In this document: positions 18,601-25,805 of the stretch, in pieces
Numbering within the stretch: position 1 is the stretch's first letter
Layout of the letters: each line of letters starts with the position of its first letter
DNA from: Amoeboaphelidium occidentale
Taxonomy: Eukaryota > Aphelidiomycota > Aphelidea
NCBI GenBank assembly: GCA_023515795.1
Contig: JALGPX010000137.1
Coordinates: 1-25,805 of the forward strand
Direction: 5' to 3'
DNA length: 25,805 bases
Position numbers and translations under genes: made by a program
The notes under the pieces: generated by a model
Told to the model about the DNA's origin: nothing
Seen by the model: only the letters and a program-made list of their open reading frames with translations
Database searches by the model: none

Positions 18601-19317
18601 TTTGTCAATACATCTATCGGGATATCTAAGCACGCCGCACTAGAGATTCCTTCAGAATATGTCGCAGTTGTAAAGAAGATAGCTGCTGGCGGCGGTGGTA
18701 GTGTGTTTCTGGCAAAGCTGATGGACCCCAATCTTGCCAACAAGTTTGGAGAGGTTGTGATCCAAAAACAAATCTACATCAACAATAAGATTAATGAGGA
18801 AGCTTTCTACCAAGAAGTTGGTATAATGGTTATGCTGTCGTTGTTTCCGCAATTCTGCACAATTATCGGATATACTTTGGATCCCATGGCCATTATTCTC
18901 AAATTTTACCCCGCAGGATCGCTGGCTGAGTTAATCAGGGGTCAGTCTTACGGATTAAGGCTCATAATGAAAGCCTGCATGGACGTAGCCAAGGCGTTGA
19001 GTGTTATGCACAGCCAATTTCTTGCTCATTGCGATATGAAACCACAGAACATTTTGATTGAGATTAAGAATGGGAACATTTCATGTCTAATTACTGATTT
19101 TGGTATTACACAAGTCCTTTCAGAGAAGGTTATTGCGACAAAAATGTTTCATACGGTTAATTTGAGAGGCCTATCCGTGAATTACGCCAGTCCAGAAGCG
19201 TTCGCTTCATTCAGATCAAAAAATTATACTGGAGTCAAGTATACCAAGTATGATATCTACTCTTACGCTTGTATTATTTACGAACTCCTTGTAAAATCTG
19301 CACCATGGAGCCAATAA
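15685..19317 (+). CDS. WD40 receptor kinase 3, single exon
   Basis: 1210 residues from the ATG at 15685, chosen because MKLTARLITLLIAFIIHSALG is then a standard signal peptide; the ATG at 15625 would add 20 residues in front. No intron is needed. I count 21 WD40-like blades (for example IFCVWDLESG, LIILWNADTS, TVKLWNVVS, TVKSWNLLT, SIRRWNITS). Transmembrane helix at about 917-938 (LLIILLIMSLMLICLCVWYF) followed by CKQR. Juxtamembrane motif FVNTSIGISKHAALEI. Kinase: IAAGGGGSVFLAK (about 998), VIQKQ Lys, FYQEVG Glu, HCDMKPQN (about 1114), TDFGITQV, SPE, YDIYSYACIIYELL; it ends at APWSQ with TAA. The kinase core residues are intact apart from HRD changed to HCD, and the C-lobe is short as in its neighbours. 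Confidence 0.88.
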   Translation: MKLTARLITLLIAFIIHSALGLGHIKTIFIQDNVDEAKKVLVYQNYILFPYDKDIVQVNIETGIIERTLRGHGIAIDYFEISKGNNLATVDFDGIFCVWDLESGSIIGKYELPFGAGEFLGVSFGPDALYLGQLYGSFHKLNLLSNKISAIITLPYFIESMIAYKNFLFVGINEAPFLFKIDCDTGRIVGTLRGHEASPVALAVEGNYLVSAGTDGLIILWNADTSGFLKSIGSREDSAFNVAIYNGFIYAHSYENMIVKWNIESEARANIPQIASAERKLKVSFYKDMIFIGTQKKRILGLDQDSGETIFEYVAKRKQIFAIALWKNFVLSAGSNEYVDFWDTDSSFQGSSFAVDATRNNIYSLHVYRDYLFFAGNFSAIVKWYLPDALPIMVFQGHNSTVNTVAVVNDTMFSGGAENDIFGWNLTTGNLISKLTSHSGEINVLIYGNQTLFSGSDDRTVKLWNVVSLETERTINAGDQILEMIFVEDAIYTSLFSGIVKYSLSTGEKLTEFYDGAPCLALETDGTLLYAGYTNSRILIMTLDDFDPVAYLLGHKDQVTSLAWDSRNFLYSAGLDGTVKSWNLLTRDIAYTFADSRLHVVSLAADRNLLFVGLFDGALASFNISSNLPKSQFEEHQKSVTSLLIHNENLYSAGIDGLIKRYNLKDEDGFIVYQNRSARIRQLISNGNNLIFLSGSNRISILPLNSAVEISQSVVSPFDLRTLASSDSLVFAGTNNGLIFAWNISSGKIAFELQKTTAAINSLLIERNSVFSANDDGSIYEWSIESLQIVFNYSRIPSLTLGHVGPVRSMTLCNSILFTGGNDASIRRWNITSSQLEDIYFGPESPVTLLYCNNISLFAGTVVSGVYMYDPGFVFDLLPDSASSTGSDNNFDTMSLRTPANTKIIDTFGDTTTNEINSTLLIILLIMSLMLICLCVWYFCKQRAPSKPNFDNSLSTQLSTQDANQTATDLNTFVNTSIGISKHAALEIPSEYVAVVKKIAAGGGGSVFLAKLMDPNLANKFGEVVIQKQIYINNKINEEAFYQEVGIMVMLSLFPQFCTIIGYTLDPMAIILKFYPAGSLAELIRGQSYGLRLIMKACMDVAKALSVMHSQFLAHCDMKPQNILIEIKNGNISCLITDFGITQVLSEKVIATKMFHTVNLRGLSVNYASPEAFASFRSKNYTGVKYTKYDIYSYACIIYELLVKSAPWSQ

Positions 19318-19858
19318 CAACCTAAAATCGTGACCGTTTCGGGGTACGTACTGGTAATGCGCAATAGAGTCTCTTGATCCTACAAACTACCAACCCTATA
19401 TGTATAATAATCGGATGAATTTCTGACTCTTTCAAAGGACTAATAATCTATAAACGCTTTGGCTTGTAAGCTTAATTTTTTATGGCAAGCACAAAGCCGT
19501 TAATGAAATCCTTTCATCTTCGAAAAGGCGTTTCAAGAAAGCATCATAACGCACAGATGTAGCTGATGGGTTTATACGTTAAGACATTTTTCAATTACTT
19601 TGAAGGCGCCCTCAAAACGTTCATCTGGCAGAAAGTGGCCGAGTTTGAAGAGAGGATAACGGCAAGTTTCAACTTAAAAGATGCAAGTAAACCAAATGCA
19701 CTCTAAGAGCGCATCTCAGCTCGAAGAAAACCGAAAAGTATTGCTGATTTCACGCGGAACTCTTAATAACAAGATTTGATGCTTGATTCAGACTACGGCG
19801 GGGCTGTAACAAGGATTTTTTTCTTGACAACACCGTTTCAACTCAAATACTCAATATC
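19318..19858 (+). other. 541-bp intergenic region, no gene seen
   Basis: Longest non-coding stretch of the window, between receptor genes 3 and 4. No credible open frame, tRNA or long repeat was found. It must contain the 3' end of gene 3 and the promoter of gene 4. A GTGGCCGAGT stretch near 19636 looks like a tRNA D-arm but lacks the rest. Confidence 0.5.
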
Positions 19859-22800
19859 ATGCTTATCAAATTATTGGCTGCTTTGCTTGCCTTACTCTTC
19901 TCAAAAGCCTCATCTTTAGAACATGAAAAGAGTTTTCTCTTACAAGATGGAGCTACATTTGTGTATTCAATTGCTTTTTACAGAGATTCATTGCTGCTTA
20001 CTTCCTCAAACGATATCATCCAAAAAGACATTGAGACTGGTGCGATACAGCGAACATTTAGGGCCCATACCAACCAGATACAGTCATTTCTAGTGGTAAA
20101 CGATACTAGAATGATCACATCAGCATGGGACGACATGATCATCCTTTGGGACTTGGAATCCGGCTCTGTATTGAAAAGAATTTGGTTGAGAGCACTAAGA
20201 ACATCTGTTAATTGCTTAGCATTTCTTGATAATCAACTGTTTGCTGCAGGTTTTGACTTTACAGTAAGGAGGATTGACTTAGTTGGTGCAAAAGTGACGA
20301 CAGTTATCCGTAAGACATGATAAGGTCGGCTTCTTATCGCATAGGCTACGCTTTTTCAGTATCAAGTATCTTGGTTGACAGAGAATTCCTCTATCTTGGA
20401 ATGGAGGGTTCTTCAACAAAACTACAGAAGATCAACGCTCAATCATCAAGCTTAGTATTGAATTTTGATGGACATAGTGATTCTGTCTTTGATCTCGCCT
20501 TGTCTGCAAACTTGCTCTTTTCAGGATCTGCCGATAGGAGCATAATTTGTTGGAATCCTGATAACGGAGAACTCTTAAGGACATTAGTTGGACACACAGC
20601 TTATGTCTACGTATTGTACAATCTCGCAAACGATCTTTACTCTGGAGGGAGCGATGGTAATATCATTAAATGGAACATCCCGGATGGTCAAATGTTAAAG
20701 TTATATCCGAGCTACCACGATGGCACTGTAAGATGTATTGCAGCAAGAAATAATGTTTTATTCTCAGGATCAGAAGATACCGTAGTTATCAAGCGAAATA
20801 TTTCCACAGGATCGCCACTTTTCGTTTACAGAGGCCGGCAACGAACACTTACATCGGTTGTTTTATGGACAAACTTTGTAATCAGTGGTGGAGATGACGC
20901 GTTGGTAAGATCATGGGATTTATCTTTTGACAGCTTGGAATCTGCTTTTATCCTGGAAGGCCATTTAAATTGCGTCAACTCCCTTATCATTTATGACGAC
21001 TCTCTCTTCTCGGGAAGTTCTGATCTAACCGTTAGACAATGGAATATAACGGACTTTAGTTGTTTAAAGATCTTTTTGGGTTAGTTTCTTTTTTTTGATT
21101 ACTTAAACTTAGGGCATACAAGTTCCGTGATGACTCTGGCTGCTGGAAATTCTTTTCTTTATTCTAGCGGATACGACAGAATCATAATACAATGGAATGT
21201 CTTATCAGGAATTGCAATGAAGGAATTTATTGGTCATTCAGGTTCTGTCTTATCATTGCTACATAGTGATGATAATATAATTTCTGGATCGGAGGATTGG
21301 ACAATGAAGATCTGGGAAACTATGAACGCTCAAAATACCCAAACATTCAATGTCTATAGTCCTGTTCAATGCATTCTTTTGCTAGGTGATAGAATTGTTT
21401 CTGGTTCGGTAAGGGGATTTGATATGATTCAAATATCTACCGCAGAAAGTATCGTCAGTCTTGAAGAGTTCAGTGTTGCATATGCTATTGAAGCATCTGA
21501 TTCTCGAATTTTCAGTGGACATTTCCAAGGAGTCATAAATGCAAGAGATTTGAATTATTTGACAATATTAGATATTTATCAAGGACACCAAGACGTGGTC
21601 TCTAGTATTTGTATTGATTTGAACGGCGTTCTTTATTCTGCAAGTTACGATGGCTCTATAAAGAAATGGAATATGGCTGCTCGCAAAGTCGCATTTTCTT
21701 TTGAAAACCGTGAAGCTTCTGTAACTGCAGTAGCTGTATCAAGAAATTTCCTTTTTGTCGGAACAAGAAGCGGTCAAATCAATGGTTTTCAAATCAGTTC
21801 AGCTTTCAATATTCACTCTTTCAATTACCACAGCAAGTCGATAACAGCCTTCATGATGGCAGAAGATGGACTATATTCTTCTGGTTTGGATGGTCGCATT
21901 CTTAAGATCCCTTATGATAATGTTAATGATGCTATTATTATTTATGAAGATCAAGAAGCGCCTGTGAAGAGCCTCGCTTTAACATCAGAAAATTTGTTCT
22001 TAATCCGAGGCGAATTAGAAATCGCTCTTCTTCCTCGAAATCTTTCAACAGCTTTCACGAGAAAGATATACTCCGGAGCCCCATTAATCTCTATCATCGC
22101 CACGGAAAATTTGATATTGTCCGGGGCCAAATCTGGAGTAATTTATGGATTTATAGCTCAGACAGGGTCACTCAAGTTTGAGCTAAAAGGTCACACCGCC
22201 CGAGTCAATAACCTGTTAGTAGAGGAAGACATCCTGTTTTCCGCTTCCGATGACAAGACAATTATTCAGTGGTCTCTGAAGGATGCAAATGTAATGAAAA
22301 TATTGAAAAGATATAGTTTGAATGCCCTTGGTCACTTGGGTCCTGTGAATTCACTCTCGATATGCAACAACATGCTTTTCTCCGCCGGTTCAGACAACAC
22401 TGTAAGAAGATGGAGCAAGTTTACTGGCAAGCACGAAGATGTTTATTTTGGGTTCTCAAAATCTGTCTCCAGTGTAGTGTGTTATAATAACTCTATTTTT
22501 GCTGGAAGTGAGGATTTCTCAGTTTTGATGTTCCGTCTGCAGCCAACAGGCGAAGATACCACGGGGAAACCTCAGTTTACTCAAATGCCAACCAAAAGTG
22601 CAGGATTTAAACGCAAGATTATCAAGTCACCGAAAACGCCTGCATCAGAAGATTCTTTGCCCTTCTTGCAAATCGGAATAGTTTTAGTAATTGTCTTTAC
22701 TTTAATTTCAATATCTGTTCTACTGATCCGAAGAAAAGTAACTAGAGAACTAATGAAAAAATCAGAGTCTCCTACGGTTTCAACAGACTATTCTATATCT

Positions 22801-23532
22801 GTTACCAACTTGCAAACTGTAATCAACTCCGTGATGGGCATTTCTAAGCATGCTGAATTTTTGATTGAGAGTTCTTCCATTGCAAAATACAAAAAAATTG
22901 CTTCTGGTGGTGGTGGAGAATTGTTCCTAGCGAGAATAATGAACAGTTCGCTAGCAGAAAAATTTGGAGATACGGTTATCCAGAAGATTGTCTTTATCAA
23001 GAACCAAACGACCGTAGAGGCTTTTTATCAAGAAGTCGGAATCATGATTATGCTTTCAACTTTTCCGCACTTCTGTAAAATAATTGGGTACACGGAGAAG
23101 CCTCTATCCATGGTATTGAAGTATTATTCTGACGGATCCTTATTTGACTGGTTGCATAAGAATCAAAGTGGCACAGCTATCAATATCAAAATCTTAAAAG
23201 AAGTTGCAGAGGCTCTGAATACCATGCATTCCCACTATTTAGCACATTGTGATCTAAAGTCCCAGAATGTACTTATTGAAGTTTTTCAGGGTATCCCTTG
23301 TTGTTATTTAACAGATTTCGGAATTACTCAGATTCTTTCGGATCAAATTGTTGCTACTCGCATGTTTAATATTATCAACTTAAGAGGATTGTCCGTTAAT
23401 TTTGCAGCCCCTGAAGTCTTTAATTCTTTCAGGGATAAAATTTACATCGGAGCTGATTTCAAGAAGTATGATATGTACTCCTTCGCTTGCGTGACATATG
23501 AAGTTTTAGTCAAGAAGTTTCCGTGGTTATGA
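19859..23532 (+). CDS. WD40 receptor kinase 4, three exons
   Basis: Coding exons 19859..20309, 20345..21079 and 21113..23532 give 1201 residues. Signal peptide MLIKLLAALLALLFSKASS. I count 21 blades (for example MIILWDLESG, NIIKWNIPDG, LTVRQWNITD, SIKKWNMAA, TIIQWSLKD, NTVRRWSKF). Transmembrane helix at about 910-933 followed by RRK. Juxtamembrane motif VINSVMGISKHAEFLI. Kinase: IASGGGGELFLAR (about 992), VIQKI Lys, FYQEVG Glu, HCDLKSQN (about 1106), TDFGITQI, APE, YDMYSFACVTYEVL. It ends at KFPWL with TGA. Its intron positions differ from those of gene 2. Downstream of the stop the frame stays open for 25 codons, which may be remnant C-lobe sequence. Confidence 0.88.
20310..20344 (+). other. 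35-nt intron 1 of receptor gene 4
   Basis: GTAAGA to CGCATAG with CTTATC before the end; phase 1 (C|GC, Arg). It joins TTVI-R to YAFSVSS in one open frame. Confidence 0.87.
21080..21112 (+). other. 33-nt intron 2 of receptor gene 4
   Basis: GTTAGT to AACTTAG, with a T-rich tract and CTTAAAC. It splits the Gly codon of a blade-opening GH dipeptide (FLG-HTSSV), phase 1. Though 33 nt is a multiple of three, retention gives an immediate TAG. Confidence 0.9.
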
Positions 23533-23781
23533 TCAGATGTCTTGAATGAAATAGATCATGAATACGCTCTGAATGGTATCTCTATGCAAGATTTTGTGGC
23601 GGGAATTTAGCAGCGACACTCATCTGTCGATACATCGTGATAGTTCAATCACAGTTGAACCTGGTTCCACATAGAATAACTTCACTCATTACCGATATCA
23701 ATTGCGACGATATTCTGCTTATATTCTTAGCGGTTGTGATAGAGACAATCCGTAGCAAATCTCAAACTTGTGCAAACAATC
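23533..23781 (+). other. intergenic region between receptor genes 4 and 5
   Basis: 249 bp. The frame of gene 4 continues past its TGA for 25 codons to a TAG at 23608-23610. The rest shows no gene or clear motif. Confidence 0.45.
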
Positions 23782-25805
23782 ATGACTTCGACGTTCAAAG
23801 TCATCATATTGTGCCTATGTGCAGCGATCTCAGTTACAAGTGCTGACAATGACTTCAAGAAGTATCTGTCTGCAAAGAAATCAACAGTTGATTATCTTCC
23901 TGTATCAATTGTTGGAATGTATAAGAATTGGCACATCAGTTATGTGGACAGCGACATACATTTCATTGATGTCGATACAGGTGCTCTGGTGAAAACCATA
24001 ACAGGTTTCAGTTCCCTTATAAGCTTACTTTTTAGCCTCATACACTTTGACTGATGGTAATGGCTTGATATCCGGAGCTGAAGTGGTTGACAAGTACTTG
24101 ATGATCTACTATACAGACAGTGTAATCCAACAATGGGATCTTGAAACCGGAGAGATCCTAAGAGAAATCAAACCTTCAAGGAGTAGCACTCTCAGCAGGG
24201 ACTGCGTTTGGCATTTTGATTTAGACCTTGTCTTCTGCAGCTTGGCAAACGGCTTCGTAAGAAAGATCAACATGGCCACCAAAAGAATTGAGACTGAGTT
24301 CGATGCCCATGATAACTATTGTTACCTTCTTGTCAACGGATCTCTTCTGTACACAGCAAGGTTTGATGGTTTGGTCAAGAAGTTTGATCTCTTCGGAAAC
24401 TTGTTGAATACATATGAAATATCCCTTGGTTATGCTAATATTTTGGCCTGTGAAGGCGAATACCTTTTTGTTAATTACTACAACATTGATGTCGATAGGA
24501 AGATACGCATAGTCAGGTGGAATCATATCACAGGAATCCCGGAGGAGTTTCCTGTTCCTATGAACACAATACTGGATCCAAGAAGTGCATCGAGGGATTA
24601 CTACTTTGCTGTTTCTCTTGGGCCACTAGGTTGCGAATATGCACAATTTTTTAAATCTAATTTGTCGGTGGTTCGTGCTTATTTGAGCGGAGAAGGCGGT
24701 TATTGGCCATTGAAACTTCCAAGTAATGGAGAGCGTTTCTTCTTTGCCTCGAATAATACCATGGTTGAGCTCTTTTTATCAAATGAAGGACTGACTCGTG
24801 GTGAAAGTATTAACTTGAAGTATAGCAATCCAACGATTTCAAATTTTGTTGTCTTGAATGAATCCACTATAATCGCTGTTTTTTACACTCAAAGTAACGC
24901 ACAAATTGCCTCAAGATTTATTGATTCACCCAGCGGAGTTTTTTCAAAAGTTGCTGATACTTTTGATGGGCATTCAAGATTTCTTGTTTCCGGAGACTTT
25001 CTTTATGCCGCTGTTGGAACAAAAGTTGTGGCTTATCACATGGCTAATTTATCTTTGGCTTGGGCATCTCCCGATATATCCCCGCAGAATATCGTTTATT
25101 TTGAGGTGAAAGATGATGTTATTTATTTTACTTCTTTCAATTACGCCGGATGGTATAACGCTTCCACTTTGGAGAAGATTGGTTTGATTGTCATACAAGA
25201 TACATTTTTTGGATCACCTGCTTTCTCTAACGGTGTACTGTACGCTCATTATACAGCAAACTCTGCTTACGCATTAGACCTTACCGACGGTAGTATTCTG
25301 AGACGCTACGTTGGGATGTCCAATGTTGTCTACTATGTGCTGATTCATACTGATTATCTTTACGTCGCAAATGCAGACACTTTCATCCACAAATTTAATT
25401 TTGAAAGTGAAGCACCTTTACTAATATTTGTTGGTCATACTAGAGATGTGCTAACGATCCTGATAAGAGGCCAAATGATGTACTCTGGGTCAAAAGATCA
25501 GACGATTCGCAAGTGGAATATCGACACTGGCGAGTCGTTGTTTATCTATTACGGCCACACCGAGGGTGTAAATCAACTGTCTATTTACGACTATTACATG
25601 TTCTCTGCTACCAACAAAGAGGTGAAGATCTGGGATCTTAACAGAGATCGGTTATACAAAACATTATCGGATAGATCGACAAATGTTATATCCCTTCGTA
25701 ACTCAGGAATTAATTTACTGACTTGTACTTTGGATGGCACAATAACTTTGTGGAATACCGAAATAGGATACAAGGTCAACGACTTATTCAAGGGAGAAGA
25801 CGGAA
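23782..25805 (+). CDS. diverged WD40 receptor-like gene 5, 3' end beyond window
   Basis: Exon 1 is 23782..24004 and exon 2 starts at 24036 and is open to the window edge, giving at least 664 residues. Start at the ATG at 23782 with signal peptide TSTFKVIILCLCAAISVTS; the upstream in-frame GTG is not used. WD40-like blades are visible (SVIQQWDLETG, FVRKINMAT, LVKKFDLFG, TIRKWNIDTG, EVKIWDLNR, TITLWNTEIG); I count about 15, with the middle ones (near residues 185-330) strongly degenerate and longer. It follows gene 4 head-to-tail, so it is probably a fifth member whose transmembrane and kinase parts lie to the right, but this cannot be seen. The start of the ectodomain lacks the L-x-Q-D sequence found near the N termini of genes 1, 3 and 4. 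Confidence 0.78.
24005..24035 (+). other. 31-nt intron of receptor-like gene 5
   Basis: GTTTCA to TTTTTAG with CTTAC upstream of the acceptor; phase 1. The donor is weak, but it is the simplest junction joining the signal-peptide exon to the long open frame. Confidence 0.7.

Noticed and set aside
19625-19700. tRNA-like GTGGCCGAGT segment in the long spacer
   Set aside because: No pairing acceptor stem and no GGTTCGA T-loop nearby, so no cloverleaf can be built.
7926-23532. HET-E-like WD40 repeats with near-identical units undergoing repeat shuffling
   Set aside because: The blades within each protein are strongly diverged at protein and DNA level; no high-identity tandem units are seen.

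Overview
This is nuclear DNA from a unicellular or simple eukaryote. The evidence is a tRNA gene with an intron at the 37/38 position, spliceosomal introns with GT-AG ends, AATAAA-like signals after several stop codons, and secreted proteins with eukaryotic signal peptides. All three standard stop codons are used. The gene set (secreted tyrosinase, two secreted trypsin-fold proteases, a KIBRA-like WW protein, a METTL2/Trm140-type tRNA methyltransferase, receptor kinases) and the very short introns fit an early-diverging fungus or a close opisthokont relative. The species cannot be fixed from the window alone.

Left part (1-5.9 kb): a compact block of ordinary genes. A tyrosinase (+) converges on a trypsin-like protease (-) with only 13 bp between their stop codons. 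That protease is head-to-head with a second trypsin-like protease (+). Then come a tandem-WW coiled-coil protein (-), a tRNA N3-methylcytidine methyltransferase (-) and, directly upstream of the latter, a tRNA-Val(CAC) gene (-) with a 13-nt intron.

Middle (6.0-7.9 kb): a secreted leucine-rich protein (-) that is divergent from the first receptor gene across a 220-bp intergenic region.

Right part (7.9 kb to the end): the main feature of the window, a head-to-tail array of five related genes. Four are complete, at 1199, 1205, 1210 and 1201 residues. Each has a signal peptide, about 21 WD40-like blades (enough for three seven-bladed propellers), one transmembrane helix, a conserved juxtamembrane motif and a non-RD (HCD) protein kinase domain that stops just after helix F. 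They read as single-pass receptors with an extracellular WD40 ectodomain and a cytoplasmic kinase, a combination I do not know as a described receptor class. The fifth gene is more diverged and runs off the right edge.

Two of the four complete receptor genes, and the fifth, are split by introns of 31-35 nt, and reassembling them restores continuous frames. All eight protein-gene introns I can place are 31-41 nt long and interrupt codons in phase 1. The array, its secreted LRR neighbour and the secreted enzymes suggest a locus concerned with sensing or handling the outside of the cell. That functional reading is inference.
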